This document shows positions 1 to 9,286 of a DNA stretch of 64,000 bases, piece by piece. The DNA comes from Aequorivita sp. H23M31 (GTDB taxonomy: Bacteria; Bacteroidota; Bacteroidia; Flavobacteriales; Flavobacteriaceae). A program made the translations under genes and the position numbers. The notes beneath the pieces were generated by a model. That model searched no databases. It saw only the letters and a list, made by a program, of their open reading frames with translations, and had not been told where the DNA came from. The DNA lies in assembly GCF_004022485.1 (NCBI RefSeq), contig NZ_CP034951.1, positions 1,178,001 to 1,242,000 of the forward strand. Direction: 5' to 3'. The first letter of the stretch is position 1, and the number at the start of each line of letters is the position of its first letter.

Positions 1-520
1 CCGTAAAAATAATATCGCCAATTTTTAGAGTAAAAAATTTGGATATGTATTCAATCAAGCCATCAATTTTCCATATCATTTGGGCAGTAGAACCTTCTTG
101 GACCAACTTTCCATTTACCTCAAGACTGAATTTCAGATCATCCAGATTTTCAATTTCTTCTTTATTAATAAATTTCCCCACAACCGCAGCACCGTCAAAG
201 GCTTTTGCTTTTTCCCAGGGAAGACCATTTTTCTTTAACTCAGTTTGCAGATCTCTCGCGGTAAAATCGATCCCCAAGCCTATTTCGTCATAATATTTAT
301 GGGCGAATTTTTTATCTATATGCTTTCCAATCTTATTAATTCTTACCAACAATTCCACTTCGTGGTGAACATCGTTGGAAAATTCAGGAATGAAGAACGG
401 TTGCCTTTTGAGCAAAATAGAAGTATCAGGCTTTAAAAACAACACTGGCTCTGCCGGTGTTTCGTTTTTTAATTCTTGGATATGGTCTGAATAATTCCGA
501 CCCACGCAGATTATTTTCAT
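1..520 (-). CDS. Fumarylacetoacetate hydrolase family protein (3' end beyond window)
   Basis: Reading the minus strand from the ATG at 520 gives an open frame of 173 codons that runs off the left edge, so the C-terminus is missing. The N-terminus MKIICVGRNYSDHIQEL, the segment FLKPDTSILL and the metal-site-like stretch HHEVELLVRI are typical of the short FAH-family enzymes (YcgM/acylpyruvate hydrolase type), which bind a divalent metal through acidic residues and cleave or isomerise 2-oxo acids. The later segment GLGIDFTARDLQ also fits the family. The gene starts 89 bases after the exonuclease gene on the same strand and probably shares its transcript. The exact substrate cannot be told. Confidence 0.85.
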   Translation of the reverse strand, partial: MKIICVGRNYSDHIQELKNETPAEPVLFLKPDTSILLKRQPFFIPEFSNDVHHEVELLVRINKIGKHIDKKFAHKYYDEIGLGIDFTARDLQTELKKNGLPWEKAKAFDGAAVVGKFINKEEIENLDDLKFSLEVNGKLVQEGSTAQMIWKIDGLIEYISKFFTLKIGDIIFT

Positions 521-609
521 CTGTCACTAATATTATGGTTAAAAATTTATTTCAAAAAGTGATTCTTCCTAAGATGGAAGATGGAAAGAATGAAAATAGA
601 TTCTCTAAA

Positions 610-1383
610 TTAAAATTTTGTATTCAGTTTCTGAAGCCTGATACGTGTCAATACCTTTTTGGTATAAAGTGGAAAATCCGCGTTTATCACCCAGCCGAAA
701 TAACCCGAGTCCACCTCCAAAATATCATGGACCAATCTACCCTTATATTTTCCGAAGGAGAATATCTCAAATCCTTCAGCGTTATAACTTATAAATCCGG
801 CAAAATCTACGTGCTCTTTATGGGAGCTGAAATCAGCAAGAAAAGCGATGTCATTCTCCAGTTCATCGTATTTATCCAACTGTGATTTTAAAACTTCGTA
901 AGTGGCTTCTGTATCAGCAGCGGCACTATGTGCATCTACTAAATTCTTTCCGCAATAAAATTTATACGCTGCCTCTAAAGTTCGTTTCTCCATCTTGTGA
1001 AAGATGGTTTGAACATCTACGGAAAGGGCCCTCTTCATATCAAAATCGATCTCTGACCTCAATAGTTCTTCAGCGAGCAAAGGAATATCAAAACGATTGG
1101 AATTAAATCCACCAAGATCACTATCCTTAATCAAGGCGTAAACTTTGGGTGCCAATTCCTTAAATGTGGGTTCGTTGGCAACCATTTCGTTTGTAATCCC
1201 ATGAATGGCAGAAGATTCTGGAGGAATGGGCATTTCGGGATTTACGCGCCAAGTATGACTTTCTTTATTACCGTTGGGATAAACTTTTAAGATCGCAATT
1301 TCTACGATTCTATCCTTTGCCACATTGATTCCAGTTGTTTCCAGATCGAAAAAACAAATCGGTTTTTTTAGATTGAGTTCCAT
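610..1383 (-). CDS. DnaQ-like 3'-5' exonuclease (DEDDh family)
   Basis: A 257-residue protein with the DEDDh exonuclease motifs in order: FFDLETTG with Asp13 and Glu15 (Exo I), GFNSNRFDIPLL with Asp99 (Exo II), and HSAAADTEAT with His152 and Asp157 (Exo III). These residues bind two metal ions and remove nucleotides from DNA or RNA 3' ends. The C-terminal 80 residues (YNAEGFEIFSFGKYKGRLV) resemble the extra domain of Bacteroidota DnaQ-like proteins that are separate from the replicative polymerase. It could be a proofreading subunit, an RNase T-like enzyme or a repair nuclease; sequence alone does not separate these. A TATCTTTG -7 box lies at 1401-1408. Confidence 0.88.
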   Translation of the reverse strand: MELNLKKPICFFDLETTGINVAKDRIVEIAILKVYPNGNKESHTWRVNPEMPIPPESSAIHGITNEMVANEPTFKELAPKVYALIKDSDLGGFNSNRFDIPLLAEELLRSEIDFDMKRALSVDVQTIFHKMEKRTLEAAYKFYCGKNLVDAHSAAADTEATYEVLKSQLDKYDELENDIAFLADFSSHKEHVDFAGFISYNAEGFEIFSFGKYKGRLVHDILEVDSGYFGWVINADFPLYTKKVLTRIRLQKLNTKF

Positions 1384-1400
1384 AGGTTTATTTTACGGTG

Positions 1401-1408
1401 CAAAGATA
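1401..1408 (-). promoter_or_regulatory. Bacteroidota -7 box before the exonuclease gene
   Basis: On the minus strand the sequence TATCTTTG fits the Bacteroidota sigma-ABfr -7 consensus TAnnTTTG and lies 17 bases upstream of the exonuclease ATG. No good TTTG is seen 19 bases further upstream, so this is half a promoter by consensus. Confidence 0.4.
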
Positions 1409-1481
1409 ATCTTTATTGACCTTTCGCCTGCGCCCAAGCTGACAAAAACCAGCTCGTATTCTATACAAAATCAATAAAATC

Positions 1482-1511
1482 GAAAAAGGGATTTGTAATG
1501 TACAAATCCCT
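1482..1511 (-). terminator. Rho-independent terminator of the E2 gene
   Basis: An 11-bp perfect inverted repeat (AGGGATTTGTA and its complement) with a 3-base loop, followed on the minus strand by a T run. It sits 25 bases beyond the stop codon of the dehydrogenase E2 gene, separating it from the exonuclease. Confidence 0.8.
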
Positions 1512-1535
1512 CGTCTCTATCTATTAATATTAAAA

Positions 1536-2858
1536 TTATATTTCGGTATTTACATCCCAAGCCTCCAGATAATCGGCAACTCGTTTTACAAATTGTCCAC
1601 CCAGTGCACCATTTACGACGCGATGGTCATAACTGTGGGAAAGGAACATTTTGTAGCGGATACCAATAAAATCGCCTTCGGGGGTTTCTATTACCGCCGG
1701 CACTTTTCTAATTGCACCCAAAGCTAAAATCCCCACTTGTGGTTGGTTGATTATTGGAGTTCCCATAATACTTCCGAAAGTACCAACATTTGTAACGGTG
1801 TAAGTACCACCTTGGATATCGTCCGGTTTCAATTTGTTCTCACGGGCGCGTGCGGCAAGATCATTAACAGCCTTGCTCATTCCCAAAAGATTTAGACGAT
1901 CGGCATTTTTGATTACAGGAACGATCAAATTACCATCTCCTAAAGCTGCAGCCATTCCGAGATTGATGTTCTTTCTCTTTATTATTTTATCACCATCCAC
2001 GGCAATATTCATCATCGGGAAATCTTTTAACGCCTTTGCCACTGCTTCCATAAAGATGGGGGTAAAGGTGAGGTTCTCACCTTCCCGCTTAGCAAATGCA
2101 TTTTTAACTTTATTTCTCCAGTTCCAGATATTGGTTACGTCGCATTCTACAAAAGATTGAACGTGTGCAGAAGTTTGCACACTCTCTACCATATGGCTGG
2201 CTATGATTTTGCCCATTCGGGTCATTTCTATTATTTCATCTCCATTATCGGCAAAAACAGGGGTTTTTGCTTTGGGAGCTTGAGCAGGTTGCTTACTAGA
2301 TGGAGCAGTTGCAGGTTGAGTCTGGATTGGTGCTTTTTCGGTTTTTGTAGAAGAACGCTTTTCAAGATAACTTAAAATATCATTTTTGGTTACGCGACCG
2401 TCCTTGCCCGATCCAGAAATAGCATCAAGCTCACTTTGGGATACTCCCTCGGTAGCGGCGATATTTTTTACCAATGGAGAATAGAATCGGTCTCCCGTGC
2501 TTTCGATTGCAGAATTAACTACCTCCTGTGCTACCTCAAATTGTTTTTCAACTTCTTTTACGATTTCCGAAGAAGGTGCGCTTTCAGATTCTTTTGTAGG
2601 TACAGCGTCAGAACCGCCTTCAGTCTCAATTATGGCTATGGTCTGGCCTACCTGAACAACATCATCCACTTCAAAAAGCTTTTCCACCAAAACGCCATTG
2701 ACCTCACTGGGCACTTCGCTATCCACTTTATCGGTAGCTATTTCGAGGACAGCCTCGTCTGCCTCTATAGAATCTCCCACTTCTTTTAGCCAATTGGTTA
2801 GTGTTGCCTCTGCAACACTCTCGCCCATTTTGGGCAATTTCAATTCAAATTTTGCCAT
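1536..2858 (-). CDS. 2-oxo acid dehydrogenase complex E2 component (dihydrolipoyl acyltransferase)
   Basis: A 440-residue protein with the three-part E2 layout. An N-terminal lipoyl domain (1-80) has Lys44 in EIATDKVDSEVPS. An acidic/Ser-rich linker is followed by an E3-binding domain at about 126-163 (YSPLVKNIAATEG...GKDGRVTKNDIL). After an Ala/Pro linker comes a catalytic acyltransferase domain from about 210. It transfers acyl groups from lipoyl-lysine to CoA in a pyruvate, 2-oxoglutarate or branched-chain complex. The neighbouring genes do not encode E1 or E3, so the substrate is open; the general layout favours a branched-chain type. The active-site motif reads DHRVVNG with His412 and Asn416, where Asp is usual at the second position. 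Confidence 0.93.
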   Translation of the reverse strand: MAKFELKLPKMGESVAEATLTNWLKEVGDSIEADEAVLEIATDKVDSEVPSEVNGVLVEKLFEVDDVVQVGQTIAIIETEGGSDAVPTKESESAPSSEIVKEVEKQFEVAQEVVNSAIESTGDRFYSPLVKNIAATEGVSQSELDAISGSGKDGRVTKNDILSYLEKRSSTKTEKAPIQTQPATAPSSKQPAQAPKAKTPVFADNGDEIIEMTRMGKIIASHMVESVQTSAHVQSFVECDVTNIWNWRNKVKNAFAKREGENLTFTPIFMEAVAKALKDFPMMNIAVDGDKIIKRKNINLGMAAALGDGNLIVPVIKNADRLNLLGMSKAVNDLAARARENKLKPDDIQGGTYTVTNVGTFGSIMGTPIINQPQVGILALGAIRKVPAVIETPEGDFIGIRYKMFLSHSYDHRVVNGALGGQFVKRVADYLEAWDVNTEI

Positions 2859-2957
2859 AATATTTTTTCAATGTCTAATTAGGTAAGCACCTTGTGCCTT
2901 ATCTTAAAAACGCTGCAAAATTAGTTAAAATTTTGTTCGCTCTTGGTTGCAAATTTC

Positions 2958-4076
2958 TTAAAAAACAATTACCCCTCCCTTTTCATCACTTTGGTCACTT
3001 CCTATGATGAAGTTACAAGCGGGAGGCTTAATTCGAAAAAGATTATTCTTTCCTTTTAAATTCTTCATTAGTTCAAATATCTCTTCATAAGTAAGATATT
3101 CTGCATCAAAAACAAGCAAGCTGTTTTGGACGTCAGTCTGTTCGTAAAATTCCTTTGTTACTATTTCAAAATTCCCTTTGACTGCTCGATTTAACTTCTC
3201 AAGAAGTTGGCTATTCTCGGTAAACACATAGTAGTTTACTGGTTTTGGGCTGGACTTACTATTTTTGCCTGAAGTGAGACCTTTTGTCTTTTTAGCCAGA
3301 TCCACACCTATTGAAACGGCATTTTCCAAAAACAGATTTTTATTGAAATGCTTCTGATAGAATATTTGCATCGCTCCATAAAATCTATCAAAATAAACCG
3401 CATCTTTTTGGGTGCTTTCGCCTTTGTAATGCAGAACGGTGGCACTTCCGAAGTAATGATTTTTATAACCGGCCTGGGTTATTTTATACGAAAGATCAAT
3501 ATCCTCTCCGTACATAAAGTAATCTTCATCAAATCCTCCCACCTCATTATAAACCGATCGTTTTAGAAGCATAAAGGCTCCCACCAAAACATCTACCTCA
3601 CCCTTGGAAGTTTCGCTTAATTTGGAATAATATTTTTTAGAAAAACCTGCCAATTTCTTAAGAGAAACCTTGGGCGTGGGTAAGTTCCGCTTACTTTCCG
3701 GCAGGAAATTTCCAGTACCATCCATTAGATAAACCCCTAAAGCTCCGAGATTGGAAATCCCTTCGGCATAATCCAAAACTTGATGAAAGGTATTTTCCGT
3801 AACAGCGGTATCCGGATTTAATATACAGAGATATTCCCCTTTTGCCACAGCGACGGCCTGATTATTTGCCTTACTGAAGCCTACATTATCTTTGTTTTCT
3901 ATTAAAGTAATACCCGGGAATAGAGATTTAACCATTTCACAACTTTCATCTTGTGAATTATTATCGATTACTATAATCTCAGCATCCAAAGATTCTATCG
4001 CTTGTTGTACAGAGCGAAGGCACTGCTCCAAAAAGTAACGGACATTGTAGTTGAGAATAACAACGGAGAGTTTCAA
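2958..4076 (-). CDS. Glycosyltransferase family 2
   Basis: A 372-residue GT-A-fold enzyme. The start MKLSVVILNYNVRYFLEQCL, the nucleotide-binding VIDNNSQD (Asp38), FSKANNQAV and LNPDTAV (Asp89, in the DxD-like position) are classic for GT2 enzymes of the rhamnosyl/WbbL branch. The acceptor-side motif GGFDEDYFMYGEDIDLSYK follows at about residue 178. The last 120 residues are not part of the catalytic fold and are poorly conserved. It should transfer a sugar from a nucleotide donor to a cell-surface glycan or lipid at the inner membrane. It starts 3 bases after the recR stop, so the two are cotranscribed, as seen in other Flavobacteriaceae. Confidence 0.9.
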   Translation of the reverse strand: MKLSVVILNYNVRYFLEQCLRSVQQAIESLDAEIIVIDNNSQDESCEMVKSLFPGITLIENKDNVGFSKANNQAVAVAKGEYLCILNPDTAVTENTFHQVLDYAEGISNLGALGVYLMDGTGNFLPESKRNLPTPKVSLKKLAGFSKKYYSKLSETSKGEVDVLVGAFMLLKRSVYNEVGGFDEDYFMYGEDIDLSYKITQAGYKNHYFGSATVLHYKGESTQKDAVYFDRFYGAMQIFYQKHFNKNLFLENAVSIGVDLAKKTKGLTSGKNSKSSPKPVNYYVFTENSQLLEKLNRAVKGNFEIVTKEFYEQTDVQNSLLVFDAEYLTYEEIFELMKNLKGKNNLFRIKPPACNFIIGSDQSDEKGGVIVF

Positions 4077-4079
4077 AAG

Positions 4080-4700
4080 CTAGAGACTTTTTAACGAAGT
4101 TTCAAAGGGAATACGGTGCAGTATGCTTCGACCCAAAGTTACTTCATCTGCATATTCCAGTTCATCCCCTACCGAAATTCCACGGGCAATTGTAGTGGTG
4201 GTAATGTTGAAAGGTTCTATCTGTTTATAAATATAGAAATTGGTAGTGTCACCCTCCATTGTTGAGCTGAGCGCAAAAATCAATTCGCTGATATTTCCAG
4301 TTTTTACTTTTTCCACCAAAGAGGTAATGGCCAGATCTCCTGGGCCAATTCCGTCCATAGGAGAGATTTTTCCACCTAGAACGTGGTAATGTCCGCGAAA
4401 TTGGCTGGTATTTTCTATAGCCATCACATCTCTAATATCTTCTACAACACAGACCAATTGTCCATCACGTTTTGGATTAGCGCAGATTTCACACAGTGCT
4501 GTATCACTTATATTATGGCAATTGGCACAAAAATTAATATTCTCCCGCATTTTTGTCAACGCTGCCGCCAATTTGCCTGTTTGCTCTTGGGGTTGCTTTA
4601 ATAAATGTAAGACTAAACGAAGTGCGGTACGCTTCCCAATCCCGGGAAGTTGAGACATTTCGTTAACCGCATTTTCAAGAAGTTTTGAAGAAAATTCCAT
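4080..4700 (-). CDS. recR: Recombination mediator protein RecR
   Basis: A 206-residue protein of normal RecR length. It has an N-terminal helix-hairpin-helix ([17 protein letters not shown], residues 18-34), a four-cysteine zinc site (Cys58, Cys61, Cys70, Cys73) and a Toprim domain beginning at [13 protein letters not shown] (about 84-96). The C-terminal region includes [19 protein letters not shown]. RecR works with RecF or RecO to load RecA onto SSB-coated gapped DNA. It is upstream of, and almost touching, the GT2 gene. The terminator of the preceding secreted-protein gene lies just before it, so recR should have its own promoter. Confidence 0.97.
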   Translation of the reverse strand: MEFSSKLLENAVNEMSQLPGIGKRTALRLVLHLLKQPQEQTGKLAAALTKMRENINFCANCHNISDTALCEICANPKRDGQLVCVVEDIRDVMAIENTSQFRGHYHVLGGKISPMDGIGPGDLAITSLVEKVKTGNISELIFALSSTMEGDTTNFYIYKQIEPFNITTTTIARGISVGDELEYADEVTLGRSILHRIPFETSLKSL

Positions 4701-4723
4701 AGCATAATTCCAGCCCGCAAGTT

Positions 4724-4763
4724 AAAAAAAATGCTTCAGAAAGTCTGACTTTTCTGAAGCATT
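4724..4763 (-). terminator. Rho-independent terminator of the BNR-repeat T9SS gene
   Basis: A 13-bp inverted repeat beginning AATGCTTCAGAAA, followed on the minus strand by eight T residues, 20 bases after the stop codon at 4784. It separates the secreted-protein gene from recR. Confidence 0.85.
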
Positions 4764-4783
4764 CAATCAACACGTAAATTGTG

Positions 4784-7282
4784 TTATTTTTTCAATAATT
4801 TTTTTGTTGCCATTCCTTCCGAAGTATTCAATCGAATAAAATAAACACCAATTGGTAATGAGGAGATATCAAGTGTAAAAGTATTTGATAATACTACATT
4901 ATGTTCATAAATGAGCAATTTTCCTGTGATATCAAAGACCTTAATGGATCCTTCGGTTGAAATTGGAGAAGTTATTACCACTTCTGAAGAAGCCGGGTTG
5001 GGATAAATCCCTACTTTATTATTAAACACCATTTCTTCGATACCTACTGTTTCTTCAACTAAGGGAGAAGCCCACAGTCCACGTCCGTAAGTTCCGGCAT
5101 AGAGCATTCGTGTTTGTTGGTTTATCTCCAATTCATTTATCATCACGTTTGGCAGCATATTGCTATAGGGCTGCCAGTCTGTAAAAGTATTGTCTATATA
5201 GTAAATCCCGTAATCCATTCCTAGGTAAAGACCATCCTGTCCATTATCATCCCATACCAGGCATAAAGCGCTGAAATTGGGAAGATTCTTTCTATAAGAA
5301 GTCCAAGTCTGCCCACCATCCTCAGATACCTGAACACGTTGGTAAATTGTTGTAGCAACTGCGATTTTATTGGGATTTGTTGGATGGATGGCTATAAAAT
5401 TAATTCGACCACCTGGAGTGGTAACTCTCGTCCATTCCGAACTTCCCCCATTTTCTGTTCTATACAGCTCTAACCCAACATTGGCATACATAATCTGGTT
5501 GTTTGATGGAGCAATCTTTAAATTATCCAGATTATTGGTAAAAACCTGTGAAATTGAATTCCACGTTATACCATTATTTGCAGATTTGTAAACTCTATTG
5601 TAGCCCACATAAATTGTATTAGGCTGCACTGGGTCTTGTTCAAACGGAGTTACCCAATTTCCACTTCCATTGCCTGGAGAATTAATACCGAAATAGGAAT
5701 TGCCTCCGTTGGTAGAGCGATATAATGTTCCAAATTGAGAGGTCCCAAAAAACATATTGCTGTTGGTCTTGTCTATAAAGGTTTCCATACCATCTGCCCC
5801 CAACCAATCCTTCCAACCGGTGGTTTCTTTATAAAAAGAGGTGCCATTGTCCTGCGAACCCCCAGAGATTATCACCTCTTGGGTTTGGGAAACCCCTATT
5901 TTATAAAACTGACGAATACTCAACCCAGTAGTAAGATCTTCAAAATAATTGGCACTTATAGTTCCAGTATTTCCAGCCCTAAACACGCCTCCATCCGTAA
6001 CAGCATAAAGAGAGGTGCCATTGAATACCAAATCGTCCACATCTGCATGGCAATAACCAATATTAGCATTGGCGGCATTTGCAGGAATCCAGTCTGAAGT
6101 AATTGTAAAATTTACACCCCGGTCCATAGAACGCCAAGTGAGGATTCCGGCAATATGGACTTCATTGGCATTTGTGGGATTTACGGCTATCGCCATATCT
6201 CTAGGAGCCTGCCCATTATTATCCTCCCCGATGGTACTATATCCAAAAAAGTTGAGGTTTCCATGGTTCAACTTGGTGAAATTATTGCCCTCATTTTCTG
6301 ATGTGTAGAGACCACCGAACCTACTTCCGGCTGCTTCCAATACATAAACAAGTTCGGCATCATCGGGTGTAACCCCTATCATCTTAGGCCCATTGGAAAA
6401 CCCTGAAATTGTGGTAAAGGTTTCACCCCCATCGGTAGATTTGTGAAATCCGGACCCCGAAGCATAAACCACAGAAAGATCGCCGGGCTTAAATTCCACA
6501 TCATATCCATTATTGTCACTAACTACCTTTACCCAAGAAGTGCCACCATTTACAGATCGATATATCCCAGAATTTTCTGAAGTGGCAAAAATCATATTTG
6601 TGTTGTTGGGGTTGATTACTATTTTGTTTATAATGCTGTTCCCTGCCGAGCCCATAAGATTCCAGGTGGCACCTGAATCTGTAGATTTAAAGATTTTTCC
6701 CTCAACAGAACCAAAAAAATAATTGTTCGCATTAGTAGGATCAATCGCAACGGAATAAACAGAAAGGTGCGAAAAATAGTCGGTTAAATGCGTCCACGTT
6801 TGGGCACCATCCGTTGTTCGCCAGACTCCTCCGGTATTGGCTCCAATAATTATATGGTTGTCGTTTCCATTTTCAAATGATAATCCCGTAATCCTTCCCA
6901 CGCCTGGATTCCATCCAGAGGTGGCATTCCAGGAACTAGGGCCAAGATCTTCCCAACTGTCTGGCAGTACTACTCTATTGGCGGCATTTTCATTCATAGC
7001 GGCATTCCAACGTTGCAATTCGCCCAAACGTTCTTCAACTCTTGGAAGGTAGCCGTCTTCTTTTACCATTCTTAAAGCATTGTATTCCCATCTTTTATAG
7101 GGTTTGTATCCAGTACCTCTACCTTTGTCCCTATTTGCAAAATAGGCTTCGGCGTTGCTTATAATTTCGTCGACAGTATAGGTTCCCGCGTCTATCATCC
7201 GTAAATATTCTTGGGAGTATCCCAGATGAATGGAAAACAGAAAACTGAAAATACAGAGAAATTTTAATCTTAAATCATTCAT
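4784..7282 (-). CDS. T9SS-secreted BNR/Asp-box beta-propeller protein
   Basis: I start at the ATG at 7282 (MNDLRLKFLCIFSFLFSIHLGYSQ), because this gives a signal peptide; the longer frame from 7354 adds 24 residues that would hide it. The 832-residue product contains many Asp-box repeats (STDSGATWN, SVNGGTSWV, STDGGETFT, SEDGGQTWT) like those of sortilin/VPS10 and BNR propellers. It ends in a type A T9SS sorting domain (IYPNPASSEVVITSP...GVYFIRLNTSEGMATKKLLKK). It is therefore exported by Sec, crosses the outer membrane by T9SS and is anchored or released at the surface. Asp-box propellers often bind or cut glycans or other polymers, but no catalytic motif is visible, so the activity is unknown. 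Confidence 0.88.
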   Translation of the reverse strand: MNDLRLKFLCIFSFLFSIHLGYSQEYLRMIDAGTYTVDEIISNAEAYFANRDKGRGTGYKPYKRWEYNALRMVKEDGYLPRVEERLGELQRWNAAMNENAANRVVLPDSWEDLGPSSWNATSGWNPGVGRITGLSFENGNDNHIIIGANTGGVWRTTDGAQTWTHLTDYFSHLSVYSVAIDPTNANNYFFGSVEGKIFKSTDSGATWNLMGSAGNSIINKIVINPNNTNMIFATSENSGIYRSVNGGTSWVKVVSDNNGYDVEFKPGDLSVVYASGSGFHKSTDGGETFTTISGFSNGPKMIGVTPDDAELVYVLEAAGSRFGGLYTSENEGNNFTKLNHGNLNFFGYSTIGEDNNGQAPRDMAIAVNPTNANEVHIAGILTWRSMDRGVNFTITSDWIPANAANANIGYCHADVDDLVFNGTSLYAVTDGGVFRAGNTGTISANYFEDLTTGLSIRQFYKIGVSQTQEVIISGGSQDNGTSFYKETTGWKDWLGADGMETFIDKTNSNMFFGTSQFGTLYRSTNGGNSYFGINSPGNGSGNWVTPFEQDPVQPNTIYVGYNRVYKSANNGITWNSISQVFTNNLDNLKIAPSNNQIMYANVGLELYRTENGGSSEWTRVTTPGGRINFIAIHPTNPNKIAVATTIYQRVQVSEDGGQTWTSYRKNLPNFSALCLVWDDNGQDGLYLGMDYGIYYIDNTFTDWQPYSNMLPNVMINELEINQQTRMLYAGTYGRGLWASPLVEETVGIEEMVFNNKVGIYPNPASSEVVITSPISTEGSIKVFDITGKLLIYEHNVVLSNTFTLDISSLPIGVYFIRLNTSEGMATKKLLKK

Positions 7283-7504
7283 AGCTAGGGAGTTAACCTT
7301 AATATATTTATAGTGCTGCAAAAGTATCAAATTTTCTCTCGATGGCGTAATCAAACTTTGTATTTTTGGCGGCTTAGCTCCATTGTATGTACTTTAAATT
7401 CCGAAAAGCATAATCCCGAAAATCAAAATTTAAACTCAGATTGAGTAAAAAACCAAGAAAACTTTAATTACACAATATAACTGGACCATCACTAATCAAT
7501 ACCT

Positions 7505-8953
7505 ATGCAACCGTTACACATCTTATTTTTAATACTTGCATATTTTTCACTTCTTATCCTTATTTCACTTTTAACCAACCGGGGCGGTAGTAATGCGGAC
7601 TTTTTTAAAGCAGGCAAACAATCTCCTTGGTATTTAGTGGCGTTCGGAATGATAGGTGCCTCATTAAGTGGTGTAACCTTTATCTCCGTTCCGGGATGGG
7701 TAGAGGCGTCAAAGTTCAGTTATTTTCAAGTTGTTCTGGGTTATGTGGTAGGATATGCCGTAATCGGAACCGTCCTTCTACCTCTTTATTATCGGTTAAA
7801 CCTTACTTCTATTTATACTTATTTAAATGGCAGGTTCGGCAATGCCTCTTATAAAACGGGGGCATCGTTCTTTTTGTTATCTCGGATTGTGGGCGCGAGC
7901 TTTAGGCTTTATCTTATTGCGGTAGTGCTCCAGAACCTGATTTTTGACGATCTGCAGATACCATTTTGGGTAACGGTGACCATCACTATTTTATTGATAT
8001 GGCTTTATACCTTTAAAAGTGGCATCAAAACTATTGTTTGGACAGATACTCTTCAAACACTTTTTATGCTTGTTGCCGTAGGTGTAGCTGTTTATTACGT
8101 AGCTACCGATCTGGGAATTTCGGGAAGCAATCTTTTTAGTTTTGTTGCGGACAGTGATATGAGCCAAATCTTCTTTTTTGACGATTGGAAATCAGGAGAT
8201 CACTTTGTAAAACAATTTATCAGTGGTGCATTTATTGCCATTGTAATGACGGGTTTGGATCAGGATATGATGCAGAAAAATTTGACATGCCGCAATTTGA
8301 AGGATGCTCAAAAGAACATGTTCTGGTTTACCATTGTACTAACTATCGTCAATTTCGTGTTTTTGGTTTTGGGATTATTATTGACAGTTTATGCCCAACA
8401 AAACGGAATAGATGCTCATAAAGATCAATTATTCCCAACCCTTGCAGCCCAAGAAAATGTATTCGGAACGGGCGTTGCCGTTTTGTTTGTACTTGGACTT
8501 ATTGCCGCAGCATATAGTAGTGCCGACAGTGCCCTAACCGCATTAACAACTTCCTTCAGTATCGATATACTGGATATAGAAAAGAGATATGACGAAAGAA
8601 AACAGGTCCGCGTGCGTAAGCAAGTCCATATTCTGGTTTCCTTGGTTCTAATTGCAGTGATTATTATATTCAAATATGTAATTGCTGACGAATCGGTAAT
8701 AGCCAAATTATTTGTGTTTGCTGGTTATACCTATGGACCGTTATTGGGACTTTATGCGTACGGTCTTTTTACCAAATGGAAGGTGAAGGATAAATTTGTA
8801 CCCATCGTGGCTATACTAACTCCAATACTGGGATATATTATAAGCTATTTGAGTTCAGAATATTTAAACTTCGAATTTGGCTTTTTTATCCTTATTCTCA
8901 ATGGAGCACTCACCTATTTAGGCCTAATATTGATTCGTACCCAAAAGGACTAG
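7505..8953 (+). CDS. Sodium:solute symporter (SSS family)
   Basis: A 482-residue integral membrane protein with about 13 hydrophobic helices. The early segments FKAGKQSPWYLVAFGMIGASLSG and VTFISVPGWVE and the later GLIAAAYSSADSALTALTTSFSIDI carry the Ser-rich sodium-site pattern of the SSS/LeuT-fold family. It should import a small solute (sugar, amino acid, nucleoside, sialic acid or similar) with sodium across the inner membrane; the substrate is not evident. The gene stands alone. Its 3' end overlaps the convergent CoA-binding protein gene by 30 bases. Confidence 0.92.
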   Translation: MQPLHILFLILAYFSLLILISLLTNRGGSNADFFKAGKQSPWYLVAFGMIGASLSGVTFISVPGWVEASKFSYFQVVLGYVVGYAVIGTVLLPLYYRLNLTSIYTYLNGRFGNASYKTGASFFLLSRIVGASFRLYLIAVVLQNLIFDDLQIPFWVTVTITILLIWLYTFKSGIKTIVWTDTLQTLFMLVAVGVAVYYVATDLGISGSNLFSFVADSDMSQIFFFDDWKSGDHFVKQFISGAFIAIVMTGLDQDMMQKNLTCRNLKDAQKNMFWFTIVLTIVNFVFLVLGLLLTVYAQQNGIDAHKDQLFPTLAAQENVFGTGVAVLFVLGLIAAAYSSADSALTALTTSFSIDILDIEKRYDERKQVRVRKQVHILVSLVLIAVIIIFKYVIADESVIAKLFVFAGYTYGPLLGLYAYGLFTKWKVKDKFVPIVAILTPILGYIISYLSSEYLNFEFGFFILILNGALTYLGLILIRTQKD

Positions 8954-9286
8954 GGTACACGCAATTTCACTTTCAATGTTATTCTGCTTTAATATTTTAA
9001 AAAATTCAGGATTTTCTGTTCCGGGATTGAATATAACGCGCTCGGGATTTAAAGAGAGTATATAATCATAATATTCTCCTTGTCTTTTTGGATTTAAATA
9101 TAACGTGACGGTATCAATATCCTCAAAGGGTTCCTTTTCTGTACTGACATTTATTCCGGCCACAGTCCCGCTTCTAAGTCCGATTGCTTCTACTGTATGA
9201 CCAAATTTTACTAGACGTCTAATTGCCATATTAGAGTATCGCTCTTCTTTTGTACTTGCTCCGATAACTAGGGTTTTCTTGTCCAT
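8924..9286 (-). CDS. CoA-binding domain protein (Rossmann fold)
   Basis: I choose the ATG at 9286 (MDKKTLVIGASTKEERYSN), giving 120 residues; an upstream in-frame start would add 15 residues that do not fit the fold. The glycine-rich start, SNMAIRRLVKFGHTVEAIG and the ending VIFNPGTENPEFFKIL...IESEIACTLVLL match the small CoA_binding_2 (YccU-like) family, which binds CoA or a related nucleotide in a Rossmann fold. No enzymatic role is established for these single-domain proteins. The gene converges on and overlaps the symporter gene by 30 bases. Confidence 0.85.
   Translation of the reverse strand: MDKKTLVIGASTKEERYSNMAIRRLVKFGHTVEAIGLRSGTVAGINVSTEKEPFEDIDTVTLYLNPKRQGEYYDYILSLNPERVIFNPGTENPEFFKILKQNNIESEIACTLVLLGTNQY

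Noticed and set aside
7283..7354. Upstream extension of the BNR-repeat protein
   Set aside because: It would place 24 residues before the signal peptide and block export.
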